Positions 33,405 through 43,060 are shown, counted from the first letter of the stretch. The stretch: 64,000 bases of DNA from Alkalicoccobacillus murimartini (GCF_030813245.1 NZ_JAUSUA010000007.1:62001-126000); one strand, 5' to 3'. Numbers and translations are program-made. Notes: generated from the sequence alone by a model not told the origin.

Positions 33405-34772
33405 TTAATGATTCCCTTTATCGGATGGCATAACTTCATATTGCTCAATAAACTTAGTGTTAAATTCTCCAGAACGGAACACTTCATGATCAAACAATCG
33501 CAAATGGAATGGAATGGTTGTATCCACTCCTTCAATATCAAACTCTTCAAGTGCTCTTTTCATACGTGCGATGGCTTCATCACGTGTGGGCGCATGAACG
33601 ATCACTTTTGCGATCATCGAATCGTAAAATGGAGAGATTTTGTACCCTTGATACGCAGCTGAATCAATCCGAACGCCAAAACCACCTGGAACTAAATATC
33701 TAGTGATTTGACCTGGTGACGGCATAAAATTCTTAGCAGGGTTCTCAGCATTAATACGGCACTCAATAGCTACCCCTTGAAATTGAACATCCTCTTGACT
33801 AAATGATAGAGGTTGATGATTTGCTACACGAATTTGTTCTTTAATTAAGTCAATACCTGTAACCATTTCTGTCACTGGGTGTTCAACTTGGATCCGTGTG
33901 TTCATTTCCATGAAGAAAAACGAACCATCGTTATGATCATAGATGAACTCAACCGTTCCTGCACCTACATAATCTACAGCTTCAGCCGCAGCTACAGCCG
34001 CTTCTCCCATTTCTTTCCGCTTCTCAGGAGTGATCGCAGGTGAAGGTGTTTCTTCTACTAATTTTTGCAGACGTCGTTGAATCGAACAGTCGCGTTCTCC
34101 TAAATGAATCGTATGGCCTAATTGGTCAGCCAATACTTGAATCTCAACATGGCGGAAATCCTCAATATACTTCTCAAGGTAAACGCCTGGATTCCCAAAA
34201 GCAGTTGCCGCCTCTTGTTGTGTAATATTAATACCTTTTTTTAGCTCTTCTGGATTACGGGCGACACGAATTCCTTTACCACCGCCACCAGCAGTAGCTT
34301 TTATAATAACAGGATAACCAATTTCTTCAGCAATTTCCAATCCTGACTCCGGACTTTGAATAATTCCATTAGAACCCGGCACGACTGGTACTCCTGCCTT
34401 CTTCATGGTTTCACGTGCTACGTCCTTTGTCCCCATTTGATTAATGGCATGCGGACTTGGTCCTATAAACGTAATGTTACAAGCAGCACAAATCTCAGCA
34501 AAATCAGCATTTTCAGCTAAAAACCCATACCCCGGGTGGATTGCATCCGATTCAGTTAAAGTAGCTACACTCATAATGTTAGTGAAATTCAAGTAACTTT
34601 GTGCAGACGATGTTGGCCCTATACAAAATGCCTGGTCAGCAAGCTTAACATGAAGAGCATCCTCATCAGCCTCTGAATAAACAGCAACAGTCTCTATGCC
34701 CATCTCTTGACAAGCCCGAATAATACGGACCGCAATTTCACCACGGTTAGCAATAAGTATTTTTTTTATCAT
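33405..34772 (-). CDS. accC: Acetyl-CoA carboxylase, biotin carboxylase subunit
   Basis: A 455-residue ATP-grasp enzyme that carboxylates the biotin on AccB, the first step of fatty acid synthesis. The N-terminal domain begins [20 protein letters not shown]. The Gly-rich ATP loop is [13 protein letters not shown] near residue 159, and the catalytic [18 protein letters not shown] region is near 285. It follows accB by 21 bases. Confidence 0.97.
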   Translation of the reverse strand: MIKKILIANRGEIAVRIIRACQEMGIETVAVYSEADEDALHVKLADQAFCIGPTSSAQSYLNFTNIMSVATLTESDAIHPGYGFLAENADFAEICAACNITFIGPSPHAINQMGTKDVARETMKKAGVPVVPGSNGIIQSPESGLEIAEEIGYPVIIKATAGGGGKGIRVARNPEELKKGINITQQEAATAFGNPGVYLEKYIEDFRHVEIQVLADQLGHTIHLGERDCSIQRRLQKLVEETPSPAITPEKRKEMGEAAVAAAEAVDYVGAGTVEFIYDHNDGSFFFMEMNTRIQVEHPVTEMVTGIDLIKEQIRVANHQPLSFSQEDVQFQGVAIECRINAENPAKNFMPSPGQITRYLVPGGFGVRIDSAAYQGYKISPFYDSMIAKVIVHAPTRDEAIARMKRALEEFDIEGVDTTIPFHLRLFDHEVFRSGEFNTKFIEQYEVMPSDKGNH

Positions 34773-34793
34773 CTTTTTTACCCAGCTCCTAGA

Positions 34794-35270
34794 TTATTTC
34801 AGTTCGACAACAAATAAAGGCTGTCCGTATTCAACCAGTTCACCGTTTTGGGCAACAATTTCAACAATTTTACCGTTAATGTCTGCCTCGATTTCATTCA
34901 TTAGTTTCATGGCTTCAACGATACATACAATCGAATCTTCCTTCACTTGATCTCCAACGGATACATATGCTCCATCATCAGGAGAAGGAGAAGAATAAAA
35001 CGTACCTACCATTGGTGAAGTAACCGTATGAAGATTCTCATTCTTGCTTGTCTCTGCTCCGCTATTCTCTGTTGTTGAAACAGGAGTGGATGATACTGGT
35101 GCTTGTGGTGCCTCAGCCTGTCTTACAGGTTGATATGACTCAGTCTGAACAACAGCTCCAGTCTTCACCTTTTTTAATACCAGTTTCTTCCCATCTTGCT
35201 CATATTCTAATTCATCAATCGTTGATTGATCTACTGCTTGGATAAGGTCTTTAATATCTTGAACGTCCAT
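34794..35270 (-). CDS. accB: Acetyl-CoA carboxylase, biotin carboxyl carrier protein
   Basis: A 158-residue carrier. The N-terminus MDVQDIKDLIQAVDQSTIDE matches the family. A Pro/Ala/Ser/Thr linker (about 45-85) leads to the biotinyl domain with CIVEAMKLMNEI, in which the Lys of EAMK carries biotin. The start at ATG 35270 matches the family best, but the only clear ribosome binding site, AAAGGAG, is 15 bases upstream, which is unusually far. An alternative start in the frame above it would lengthen the protein by at most 12 residues. Confidence 0.95.
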   Translation of the reverse strand: MDVQDIKDLIQAVDQSTIDELEYEQDGKKLVLKKVKTGAVVQTESYQPVRQAEAPQAPVSSTPVSTTENSGAETSKNENLHTVTSPMVGTFYSSPSPDDGAYVSVGDQVKEDSIVCIVEAMKLMNEIEADINGKIVEIVAQNGELVEYGQPLFVVELK

Positions 35271-35385
35271 TTGTATTATGTACAACTCCTTTATCATTCT
35301 TATCACACTATGCTGTCATTATAGCATAGGTTAGATGACTGAATAGTGATTGGTCATCACCAATCTATAACCTCTTTATTTCTCC

Positions 35386-35414
35386 AAAAAAACCCTTCAT
35401 TCATTGAATAAAGG
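35386..35414 (-). terminator. Terminator after the 123-residue gene
   Basis: On the minus strand CCTTTATTC and GAATGAAGG pair with one mismatch and are followed by seven T residues. It isolates the accBC operon from the upstream gene. Confidence 0.75.
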
Positions 35415-35426
35415 ATCGATTTTGAC

Positions 35427-35798
35427 TTATTCCTGCTCTTCAGAAATCGATTCTGTTTCTGCTTGATCCTTCAAAAGAGCTTCTTTCTTATATTGACGGA
35501 ACACAGGAAATTCAGAAAGGTTGTCAGGAATCTTTCCATTTTCCAGAAGAATAATTTTGACTATGTTCTTATTTCGAGCCATATGATATTTTTCTTCATA
35601 CTCATTCTCTTTTGTGTACTTTTTTAAGTTTGCATAGTCTTCTTCTTGAATAGAAACAGTAAATGCGTCTTCATCCTGTTCTTCAAACTGCTCTTCAAAT
35701 CCCACTTCAAATTCAACAATCTGAATATGGTCATTCTTGATATTACGAGTCTGCTCTAAAACTGCCTTTGCACCCTCGGTTAAATCTGTCCATTCCAT
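35427..35798 (-). CDS. Unknown acidic protein, 123 residues
   Basis: The start MEWTDLTEGAKAVLEQTRNI follows GAGGAGCGATATATA. The protein is soluble and acidic, with a pair of acidic clusters (FEEQFEEQDEDAF and QAETESISEEQE) and no membrane helix or recognised motif. It is a single gene between the spoIIIA operon and accBC with its own terminator. I do not recognise the family. Confidence 0.65.
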   Translation of the reverse strand: MEWTDLTEGAKAVLEQTRNIKNDHIQIVEFEVGFEEQFEEQDEDAFTVSIQEEDYANLKKYTKENEYEEKYHMARNKNIVKIILLENGKIPDNLSEFPVFRQYKKEALLKDQAETESISEEQE

Positions 35799-35972
35799 TA
35801 TATATCGCTCCTCATAAACAAATTACACCTAAAGTATTATAACATGTCTTTACAGCGAATGCATTACTCCAATCATACAGGCTGACACCTATATGGTTCA
35901 ATCACTCTAACATACAAAGGCTTCTATCAATCTTACCCTCATTTTTAGATGCAAATACGTTCATTCAAAGCA

Positions 35973-36013
35973 AAAAGCTGTCCCGCTGGCTTCGTCGGCC
36001 ATGGGACAACTTT
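35973..36013 (-). terminator. Terminator of the spoIIIA operon
   Basis: AAAGCTGTCCC and GGGACAACTTT with an inner GGC/GCC pairing form a long stem just after the spoIIIAH stop. Confidence 0.85.
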
Positions 36014-36019
36014 GTTTGC

Positions 36020-36589
36020 TTAATTTACTCCTGTATTGTGAGAAACTGACACATTATTAGCTTGACCAAGCTTATCTTTAGCCAGCAAAATAATATCATT
36101 TGCTTCGGCGATGGATAGCTCATCCGCTTCGACCATGATTTGCACCTTGTTTTCTTCACTAATAACCAATACATTCTGATATCCTTTAGCTTTTACTAGT
36201 GCTTCTAGCGTCTCTTCACTTTGAGTAAGATTTAGTATTGCCATGCTTTTATCATGGGCTGCCACTTTCTCCTCTGGAGTTGCATCTGGAGAAGTTGTTG
36301 TTTCTACATATTGTTCTGCTTGCTGCGCGCGTGACTCTACTACTTTAATACGTGCAGCGGCATAGCTGTCTGCCGTTGATTCTGCTCCCGTTACTTCAAG
36401 GCTTCCTTCTTCAACCTCACCATCTGGTGTAACCTGAACCTCTAAGCCGTCTGGCGTTTCTTCCACTTGCTGCTGATCCTCATCCGTTACCGCTAAATTC
36501 GTTGGATCAGAAGTCACATAATAAACAGATAACACAATCACTAAACTTAACATCGTTAAAAGCCACACCGTTTGTTTTTTTAGAGCCAT
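36020..36589 (-). CDS. spoIIIAH: Stage III sporulation protein AH
   Basis: A 189-residue mother-cell membrane protein. One N-terminal membrane helix (VWLLTMLSLVIVLSVYYV) is followed by an acidic linker and a C-terminal ring-building (YscJ/FliF-like) domain with VEADELSIAEANDIILLAKD. In sporulation its extracellular domain binds SpoIIQ from the forespore to form the channel across the intermembrane space. It is the last gene of the operon, 2 bases after spoIIIAG. Confidence 0.94.
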   Translation of the reverse strand: MALKKQTVWLLTMLSLVIVLSVYYVTSDPTNLAVTDEDQQQVEETPDGLEVQVTPDGEVEEGSLEVTGAESTADSYAAARIKVVESRAQQAEQYVETTTSPDATPEEKVAAHDKSMAILNLTQSEETLEALVKAKGYQNVLVISEENKVQIMVEADELSIAEANDIILLAKDKLGQANNVSVSHNTGVN

Positions 36590-36591
36590 TT

Positions 36592-37254
36592 TTATTCCTC
36601 CTTAGATTTCTTAGGCATTACTGAGATTCGATGGACAGGCACGTCCAGCACTCTACTAACCGACTCCAACACCCATGCTTTTACTTGTGCATTCTCTACA
36701 CCCTCTGCAACAACCAACACACCTTTAATGCTCGGCTTCTCTGTTTGAATCAACAAAGGTTCTTCCGTATCTCCATTCCGAACAATGACCGTTTGTTCAT
36801 CAATGGTTTGATCGGTTACTTCCCTAGTACCACCTTCACGATCTGTTTCGCTCGTTTGCTGGTTTTTGGAGCTTGTATTTTTCTCATAAATTTGTTTCTC
36901 TGTTTCCGCTAAATTAATCATGACCGATACATCGTTTAGTCCGACGATTTGTTCCAACGTCTCTCGAAGCTGATTCTCATAACTATCTTCATAGTCCTTC
37001 ATGGTGTTTGGTTCCCCTGACTCTTTTTTAAATACTTCTACTTCTTCCTCCGTATCATCGGATTGGAATGCTGGTAGAACGGATTCTACTTGCTGTGAGT
37101 CAGGAGGGGCTGAAAATACTTGATTCAGAACCATTAACAAGATCCCAGCACATCCTAAAATAACAATGTATCGATAGTTTTTTCGTTTTCCTGGTTCCGA
37201 TTTTTCTAGAAGCTTCTTCAACCAAGCAAATCCTTTAGGATGATCCTGCTTCAT
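36592..37254 (-). CDS. spoIIIAG: Stage III sporulation protein AG
   Basis: A 220-residue protein with one membrane helix (YRYIVILGCAGILLMVLN, about residues 27-45) and a large external domain containing LRETLEQIVGLNDVSVMINL and a C-terminal KGVLVVAEGVENAQVKAWVL. In B. subtilis SpoIIIAG forms a large ring of the feeding-tube channel. The start overlaps spoIIIAF by 20 bases. Confidence 0.94.
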   Translation of the reverse strand: MKQDHPKGFAWLKKLLEKSEPGKRKNYRYIVILGCAGILLMVLNQVFSAPPDSQQVESVLPAFQSDDTEEEVEVFKKESGEPNTMKDYEDSYENQLRETLEQIVGLNDVSVMINLAETEKQIYEKNTSSKNQQTSETDREGGTREVTDQTIDEQTVIVRNGDTEEPLLIQTEKPSIKGVLVVAEGVENAQVKAWVLESVSRVLDVPVHRISVMPKKSKEE

Positions 37255-37882
37255 CGACCTGTTCTCCCCCTTCCAAAAAGAGCGTGATACGTTCTGTTGG
37301 AATCTCCCAACTTTCTGATAGGAATGTCTTTACAGGGAGCAGGTTAATAGAGTCCGATCTTCCTTCATGCTGCTTGGAGAGATCGATTTGAACGGTTTCA
37401 ATCTCACTTCGGCTTGTCTGTTCAGCCGACTCTGATTGCACATCTCGGACAACTGCATGAATATCTACTACCTCCTCATCTCCCTGACCTCCCTGTCCCA
37501 TTTCCTGCTTTACGTCTACGCTCGTAAATTCAAGTGAGTAGGTGTCTCGTAATGTTTCTTCTGCTTGTTCTATTAGCTGGTCAGCCACCTGTTCTGAAAT
37601 ATATGCAGCTCGTACCTCGTCTATTTCACTTTTTTGCAAATTTATTTGAGTTTCTATCGATTCTGTTCCGTATGGGTCCGTTGATTGTAAGTCACGCATC
37701 CATTTTTCAGTATCCACAGTAAAGATAGAAAGAATAGGTTTTAGCATTGCAACTAGAATGAGCAAGCTAATGACCATTTTGACGTAGCCTCTCATTGATG
37801 AATTAGGAAGAAGCATTTCAAGAATGATGGCTAGCATGATTAATAGGACTAATCCGGTTATCCAACCTGTTAATAGACCCAC
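37235..37882 (-). CDS. spoIIIAF: Stage III sporulation protein AF
   Basis: About 215 residues, with two N-terminal membrane helices (LLTGWITGLVLLIMLAIILE and YVKMVISLLILVAMLKPILS) and an external C-terminal domain. The likely start is GTG 37882, which follows AAGGGGG at a proper distance and gives MGLLTGW, like the family. An ATG six bases upstream sits too close to the ribosome binding site. Confidence 0.92.
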   Translation of the reverse strand: MGLLTGWITGLVLLIMLAIILEMLLPNSSMRGYVKMVISLLILVAMLKPILSIFTVDTEKWMRDLQSTDPYGTESIETQINLQKSEIDEVRAAYISEQVADQLIEQAEETLRDTYSLEFTSVDVKQEMGQGGQGDEEVVDIHAVVRDVQSESAEQTSRSEIETVQIDLSKQHEGRSDSINLLPVKTFLSESWEIPTERITLFLEGGEQVDEAGSS

Positions 37883-37893
37883 CTTCATCCCCC

Positions 37894-39093
37894 TTAACGC
37901 ATCATAAAAGATAAATTACTCGCAGCAACCATTAACGTAATAGCCAGGAAAAACATCAAGCTAACCAAAGCAAGTGCCGCAAAAACATACATCACTGACT
38001 TCCCAATGATTGATAGACATTCGATAATCGGCCCGCCACCAAGCGGTTGCAAAACCGCTGCCGATAGATTGAAGATGATTCCAAGTGATAGAACCTTTAG
38101 TAATGGAAAAACACAGATCATAAAGAGGATGCCAAGTCCCGTCATACCAACCGTATTTTTAAGGAGAACCGACGCACTCATCACTGTATCTGTTGCGTCT
38201 GTAAACATCTTTCCAACCACCGGGATAAAGTTACCCGCAATAAACTTAGCTGTTCGGACCGTTAATCCATCTGTTGCTGCTGTTGACGCTCCCTGAACAG
38301 AGATTACACCTAGAAATACCGTCATAAAAATACCGAGCAGACCCACTGATATATTTCGTAAAAAATCAGCTAGCTTGGACACTTTATAATGGTCACTTAA
38401 TGTACTAACAATGCCAAGAACAGCCGAGAAAAAAAGCAACGGCAAGACCAATTGATTCACAAGGATCCCACTGGTGTTCACGAGAAATATAATCAAAGGA
38501 TGAAACAAAGCGGAAGAAGCTAGGCTTCCGATTGAAGCCATTAATGCCAACAAAAGAGGAAGAAGTGCTATCATAAAGTGGATCATGCTGTTAATCGCTT
38601 CCGAAGCGTAGGTAATAGCAACATAGAAACTGTTCATCGCTAGAATCATTAAAACAAGATACGTTACTGAATAAGCGGCTTTACTCACATTTTGGCTTTC
38701 AAACGCACTTTGAATGGTCTGGAGAATCTGACTGAATAAGGTTAAGAGAATTAACATACCTAAAAGCTTGCTGTTCACAATCAGTTCATGTAAGAGGAAC
38801 TTTATTAATCCAAGTCCCCAGTCTTTTATCTGGAATTTTTTTTCACCAGTTATGAAATCCTTAAATGATCCCTTTTGACTTTCAGGAAGGAACCCACCAT
38901 ACTCTGTTGAAACCTCTTCCCAGTAGGATTGAATTTCATCTAACTGTAGCCGCTCAATCTGCCTATCTATAAATGAATGATCATCAGATGAAGTCTCAAC
39001 TGCCTCCGCATCCTCTTCTCCTTCTGCATTCACAATACTTGGATAGAGAAGAAATAGAATTCCAGCTACTAAAGCTATCATCCACCGGCGCAT
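37894..39093 (-). CDS. spoIIIAE: Stage III sporulation protein AE
   Basis: A 399-residue polytopic membrane protein. An N-terminal signal peptide (RRWMIALVAGILFLLYPSIV) is followed by a soluble stretch, then about seven membrane helices from residue 115 on. It is a membrane component of the SpoIIIA-SpoIIQ channel. The ATG at 39093 follows GGAGGGGGTACTC and gives the same length as in B. subtilis. Confidence 0.95.
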   Translation of the reverse strand: MRRWMIALVAGILFLLYPSIVNAEGEEDAEAVETSSDDHSFIDRQIERLQLDEIQSYWEEVSTEYGGFLPESQKGSFKDFITGEKKFQIKDWGLGLIKFLLHELIVNSKLLGMLILLTLFSQILQTIQSAFESQNVSKAAYSVTYLVLMILAMNSFYVAITYASEAINSMIHFMIALLPLLLALMASIGSLASSALFHPLIIFLVNTSGILVNQLVLPLLFFSAVLGIVSTLSDHYKVSKLADFLRNISVGLLGIFMTVFLGVISVQGASTAATDGLTVRTAKFIAGNFIPVVGKMFTDATDTVMSASVLLKNTVGMTGLGILFMICVFPLLKVLSLGIIFNLSAAVLQPLGGGPIIECLSIIGKSVMYVFAALALVSLMFFLAITLMVAASNLSFMMR

Positions 39094-39118
39094 GAGTACC
39101 CCCTCCATTCATTCTTAA

Positions 39119-39508
39119 TTATCCAGGTAGCAAAGATAAAACCATTTCTATTACCGCTTTAATGATCGGAATCGCTAGAACAAGGATTAGCACCTTACCA
39201 GCCAGTTCAATCTTAGAAGCCATGGAAGCCTGTCCAGCATCTTTGGCAATTTGTGCACCAAACTCAGCAATATAAGCGATACCAATTATTTTTAGAATCG
39301 TTTGCAGATACATGATATGTACATTTGCATCTGCCGCAATACTTTCAAGTAACTGAATCACTTTGACAAGCTCGTCTACAACAAATAAAAAGATCATGAC
39401 ACCCGCAAAAAGGGTCACAAAAAATGCGAATATTGGTTTTTGCTCACGAACGACAAGAGCAAGAAAGGTTGCGATTAGACCAATTCCAACGATTTGAATA
39501 ATGTCCAT
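39119..39508 (-). CDS. spoIIIAD: Stage III sporulation protein AD
   Basis: A 129-residue membrane protein with about four helices (DIIQIVGIGLIATFLALVVR, PIFAFFVTLFAGVMIFLFVV and two C-terminal). It is similar in part to SpoIIIAC, and the two resemble small membrane subunits of flagellar/type III export machines. The ATG follows AGAAAGGAGAATTGCG. Confidence 0.95.
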   Translation of the reverse strand: MDIIQIVGIGLIATFLALVVREQKPIFAFFVTLFAGVMIFLFVVDELVKVIQLLESIAADANVHIMYLQTILKIIGIAYIAEFGAQIAKDAGQASMASKIELAGKVLILVLAIPIIKAVIEMVLSLLPG

Positions 39509-39523
39509 CGCAATTCTCCTTTC

Positions 39524-39730
39524 TTATCCTTGAAAAAGGAACACGCCTCTAATTTTTTGAAAGAGATCATCTACAATCGTCGCAACCATATACAACACGA
39601 CAACAAAACCAATTAAGGTCACCCAATGGGCCCAATCTTCTTTTCCCATCTGCTTTAAAACGGTATGAATCATTGCTACCACGATGCCAATTCCTGCAAT
39701 TTGAAAGATTGTATTCACATCGTATGCCAA
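39524..39730 (-). CDS. spoIIIAC: Stage III sporulation protein AC
   Basis: A 68-residue protein with two membrane helices (TIFQIAGIGIVVAMIHTVLK and WVTLIGFVVVLYMVATIVDD). Size and order in the operon match SpoIIIAC. It follows spoIIIAB by 21 bases. Confidence 0.95.
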   Translation of the reverse strand: MAYDVNTIFQIAGIGIVVAMIHTVLKQMGKEDWAHWVTLIGFVVVLYMVATIVDDLFQKIRGVFLFQG

Positions 39731-39751
39731 ATGCCACCCCTCCTTTTTTCG

Positions 39752-40264
39752 CTAAAGCATTAGAATGACAATCAGCAGACCTCCAAGAAAGCCCAAGCTT
39801 TTCAGCATCTTTTCATAACGAAGCTGATTTTCTTTCGCCTCAGCTTCCTCTCGATCAAGATGGACCATCGTTAGTTTAATCTGCTTCTGCTGCTGATCAC
39901 GATCTTGCTGTCCAAGAGTCTGACCAAACTGACTTAATACTTCACGCTCTCCCTTTAACAAACTCGTTGACTGCCAGACCTCTTCTAAACTTTGTTCCCA
40001 TGCAATATGAGCAGATTCACCTTTCGACTCGAGTTTGTGGGCAAAATGTTCAAATAAATGATTAATCGGATAAGCTAATTGCTTTGATAGATGGATACTT
40101 GCTTCAGCGAGTGGGGTGAGTCCGTATAGCATTTCAGCTTCAAGTGCCTGAATGCCTACCTTTAGCTGCCTTAATTGCTTCGGCCGATCACTCATACGTT
40201 TTGCTGCCTCAAATCCAATCCACGTACATGCTAAGATGACTAATATTGCACCGAGCCATTTCAT
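39752..40264 (-). CDS. spoIIIAB: Stage III sporulation protein AB
   Basis: A 170-residue protein with an N-terminal membrane helix (WLGAILVILACTWIGFEAAK), a helical middle domain, and a second C-terminal helix (LGFLGGLLIVILML). It resembles secretion-system F proteins and may regulate the SpoIIIAA ATPase. The start overlaps spoIIIAA by four bases. Confidence 0.95.
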   Translation of the reverse strand: MKWLGAILVILACTWIGFEAAKRMSDRPKQLRQLKVGIQALEAEMLYGLTPLAEASIHLSKQLAYPINHLFEHFAHKLESKGESAHIAWEQSLEEVWQSTSLLKGEREVLSQFGQTLGQQDRDQQQKQIKLTMVHLDREEAEAKENQLRYEKMLKSLGFLGGLLIVILML

Positions 40265-41193
40265 AACACCTTGACCGAGGCTTGCCTGCCTATTGTTCTA
40301 ATTTGTTTAATCCTGCCCGGATGATTACCTCGAGTCAGTTCCACACATCTCTCAAACGCTTTTTCTTCAAATAAGGACTTCAGAGCAGGGCGGACAGCCA
40401 CTTCTTCAAGAGATGAACCGTGAGCGGTCGAGATCACACTAACTCCCGCATGAATCGCTTCCTGGACAGCTAGACAATCTTCAGGACGACCAATTTCATC
40501 TACAATTAACACGTCAGGACTCATGGAACGGATCATCATCATCATCCCTTCAGCTTTCGGGCAGCCATCTAAAACATCTACTCTGTTTCCAAGCTGATGC
40601 TGAGGCACGCCTTTTATACTTGAGGCGATCTCTGAGCGTTCATCTACAATTCCTATCTTCATTGGTGCAATACCTTTTGAACGTACACCTGTGCTAATAA
40701 TCCTGGCCAAATCACGAAGAAGGGTTGTCTTCCCACTTTGAGGCGGACCAACAAGCAAACTATTTTTCCAGCCTCCCTGATAAAGAGAAGAAATTAGCTG
40801 TTCAGCTGAACCAACCATCTGTCTAGCAATCCGAATGTTAAAGGAACTAATATCCTTTAGCGTTTTGACCTCACCCTTTTCAAGAATGACCTTTCCCGCA
40901 AGCCCTACTCGATGTCCACCTTTGAGCGTAATAAAACCTCGTTTTAACTCTTCTTCAAATGCATATAATGAGTACTGACTTAGCTGGTTTAAGATAAAGC
41001 GCGCATCGACTGCCTGTACGATACAAGGTCCACCTCCATCTAAGCTTGGATAGATCGGAGCCCCTTCCGCGATGACTTCAAGCGGTCTACCAATCCGGAC
41101 TCTTATTTCCTCTATTTTTTCCTCTAATTGCTTTGGCATATAGTGAAGAACTTCTCGAATCGTTGGCGGTAACACCGGAAGAATATCATCCAT
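40261..41193 (-). CDS. spoIIIAA: Stage III sporulation protein AA (ATPase)
   Basis: A 310-residue secretion ATPase-like protein. The Walker A motif VGPPQSGKTTLLRDL is near residue 144, Walker B-type VLIVDEIGRPED near 218, and a conserved HGSSLEEVAVRP follows. It is thought to power the SpoIIIA channel. It is the first gene of the eight-gene operon and is preceded closely by yqhV. Confidence 0.96.
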   Translation of the reverse strand: MDDILPVLPPTIREVLHYMPKQLEEKIEEIRVRIGRPLEVIAEGAPIYPSLDGGGPCIVQAVDARFILNQLSQYSLYAFEEELKRGFITLKGGHRVGLAGKVILEKGEVKTLKDISSFNIRIARQMVGSAEQLISSLYQGGWKNSLLVGPPQSGKTTLLRDLARIISTGVRSKGIAPMKIGIVDERSEIASSIKGVPQHQLGNRVDVLDGCPKAEGMMMMIRSMSPDVLIVDEIGRPEDCLAVQEAIHAGVSVISTAHGSSLEEVAVRPALKSLFEEKAFERCVELTRGNHPGRIKQIRTIGRQASVKVL

Positions 41194-41205
41194 CTTCTTA
41201 CCCTC

Positions 41206-41484
41206 CTAAAGTCTGGCTCCAATTAAAATACACACAGCTCCTGTGCCAATAAACATAAACTTCGGAATGGAGAGCTTGTCTGTTAGACCAACAAGACCAA
41301 TTACAATCGATAGGATAAAAATGGTTGGGCCAATAAGAGCCAAAATACCATTTAGAAAAATCGCTTTCTCAATACTATTAAAACGTAGAATGAGCCCTGC
41401 TACTGTGATCTCAATTAAGCCCGAAAGAACTCGGAGCAATACCATGATTAGTAGCGTCCATTCCACAGCAACAAACCATTTCAC
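41206..41484 (-). CDS. yqhV: YqhV-like membrane protein
   Basis: About 92 residues, with three hydrophobic segments: WFVAVEWTLLIMVLLRVLSG, an amphipathic ITVAGLILRF stretch with IFLNGILALIGPTIFILSIV, and a C-terminal FIGTGAVCILIGARL. The likely start is GTG 41484, after AGGAGGGG at five bases. YqhV sits upstream of spoIIIAA in B. subtilis too and is expressed in the mother cell. Its function is unknown. Confidence 0.85.
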   Translation of the reverse strand: MKWFVAVEWTLLIMVLLRVLSGLIEITVAGLILRFNSIEKAIFLNGILALIGPTIFILSIVIGLVGLTDKLSIPKFMFIGTGAVCILIGARL

Positions 41485-41684
41485 CTCAACCCCTCCTACC
41501 ATGTCCATGTTCTCTTACATCGTATGAGCAGAAGGACGAGTTCAGAACAAGGAACAATACAAACTTAGCCTAAGCATGACCAACCCTTCTTTTCATCCAC
41601 GTCTTTTGCTATACTAAAAAACAGTTCGATTCAGTTCGAGATTCGAGATCGTTATCCTATAGATATAGAGAGTAGTGGACACAT

Positions 41685-42203
41685 ATGAGACCTAGTAGTA
41701 AAAACATTATTTTGATTGGTTTTATGGGAGTGGGGAAAACAACCATTGGCAAGGAATTAGCACGCCTTTTGCAACGTGAATTTGTTGATCTAGATCAAGC
41801 CATTGAAGCTGATGCAAACCAAACCGTGCTTGAAATTTTCCAAAATGAAGGGGAAGAGGCATTTCGTAAAAGGGAAAACACAAAATTTATGGAGTTGTTT
41901 GAAAGCGATAATCGGATCATCTCTTTTGGTGGCGGTGCTTTTCTTCAATCCGATATTCAAAAAGTAAGTCTCGAGGACGGAATCGTTGTATTTCTAGATA
42001 TCTCGTTTCCTTTATGGCTAAAACGCCTTCCTTCTTTGATTGCAGACCGTCCTGTTCTCCAAAATAAAAATCACGAAGAAATTCGTACGCTTTTTGTTTC
42101 GAGACGAGAGGTCTACCTTAAAGGTCATCATACGCTAAATACCGATCATATGAGCCCCATTCAAATTGCTGATAACATCGCAAAAACCATCCTACAAGCG
42201 TAA
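41685..42203 (+). CDS. aroK: Shikimate kinase
   Basis: A 172-residue P-loop kinase that phosphorylates shikimate in aromatic amino acid synthesis. The Walker A motif GFMGVGKTTIG starts at residue 12, the shikimate-binding DLDQAIEADANQT is near residue 38, then FRKRENTKF and the second Gly-rich motif SFGGGAFLQ. The LID arginine lies in ADRPVLQ. It is divergent from yqhV and convergent with aroD. Confidence 0.94.
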   Translation: MRPSSKNIILIGFMGVGKTTIGKELARLLQREFVDLDQAIEADANQTVLEIFQNEGEEAFRKRENTKFMELFESDNRIISFGGGAFLQSDIQKVSLEDGIVVFLDISFPLWLKRLPSLIADRPVLQNKNHEEIRTLFVSRREVYLKGHHTLNTDHMSPIQIADNIAKTILQA

Positions 42204-42222
42204 AGCTAGCAGGATGGTTTTT
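42182..42222. terminator. Bidirectional terminator between aroK and aroD
   Basis: AAAAACCATCCT and AGGATGGTTTTT form a 12-bp stem that includes the last aroK codons. Confidence 0.88.
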
Positions 42223-42224
42223 GT

Positions 42225-42992
42225 TTAGTTTTGCGTATATTTTTGAATGTTCTTTATCGATTCAATGGGAATTTGCCCTGGAGCTGAAGCCTGATGCCCA
42301 ACGGCAAACGTCATGACGGATCCGAATTGATCGCCAATGATTCTTGTTGATACACCAAGCTTGCCCATCGCCATCGTAATAACAGGAACAGATAAGCTCA
42401 TCGCTGCTTCCTGTGTCATTTCAAGCAAAGACAGGACATCCTGTTCTGAATGTGGCATAACAGCAAGCTTGACCAAGTCTGCCCCTACGGCTTCATTTGC
42501 TTTGAGAATCTGTAATAATTCTTCTTTGCTTGGCGTTTTTTCAAAATCATGCTTTGAAATGATAATCTTCACACCATAACGATTCGCTTTCTCAATAAGC
42601 TGTGTATGAGAAGTAAATCCAGCAGATTGTTCAATATCCAGCATATCAATTGAGCCTGATGAAATGAGCGCATCCAGAAGCGTCTCCTGTTGAGCTTTTG
42701 ATAAAGTTGTTGATTGCCCCCCCTCCGCCATCGAGCGAATGGTGAACAATAACACCGTATTACCAATGACTGATCGCAGCGCATCAGCGGCCTCCAGAAC
42801 CTCATTGACATCCTCTAAGGATTCAAAATAATCAGCTCGCCATTCTAAAACATCAGGATCTTTCGATAAAACAAGTTTTGCTTCTTCAATTAACTGTGTA
42901 CTATTTATCCCTATTAGTGGTGAACAAATGGCTGCGCGATGAGTTGCCCCGAAGGTCACTTCGCGGACACACACCTCTTTGTTGTTAGACAT
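42225..42992 (-). CDS. aroD: 3-dehydroquinate dehydratase, type I
   Basis: A 255-residue (beta/alpha)8 enzyme that dehydrates 3-dehydroquinate through a Schiff base. Catalytic residues are visible: the Glu/Arg of VLEWRADYFE near residue 50, the His of IIISKHDFEKTP near 147, and the Schiff-base Lys of ADLVKLAVMP near 174. Substrate-binding Arg and Ser/Gln occur in STRIIGDQFGS and ASAPGQIP. The ATG follows AAGGAGGTTCAT. The adjacent aroK gene serves the same pathway. Confidence 0.95.
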   Translation of the reverse strand: MSNNKEVCVREVTFGATHRAAICSPLIGINSTQLIEEAKLVLSKDPDVLEWRADYFESLEDVNEVLEAADALRSVIGNTVLLFTIRSMAEGGQSTTLSKAQQETLLDALISSGSIDMLDIEQSAGFTSHTQLIEKANRYGVKIIISKHDFEKTPSKEELLQILKANEAVGADLVKLAVMPHSEQDVLSLLEMTQEAAMSLSVPVITMAMGKLGVSTRIIGDQFGSVMTFAVGHQASAPGQIPIESIKNIQKYTQN

Positions 42993-43016
42993 ATGAACCT
43001 CCTTGCTATTTCATTA

Positions 43017-43049
43017 GAAAAATATCCAGAACAACAAGTGTTCTGGATA
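43017..43049 (-). terminator. Terminator after efp
   Basis: ATCCAGAACA and TGTTCTGGAT form a perfect 10-bp stem followed by a T-run on the minus strand. Confidence 0.87.
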
Positions 43050-43060
43050 ACTTTTACTAC

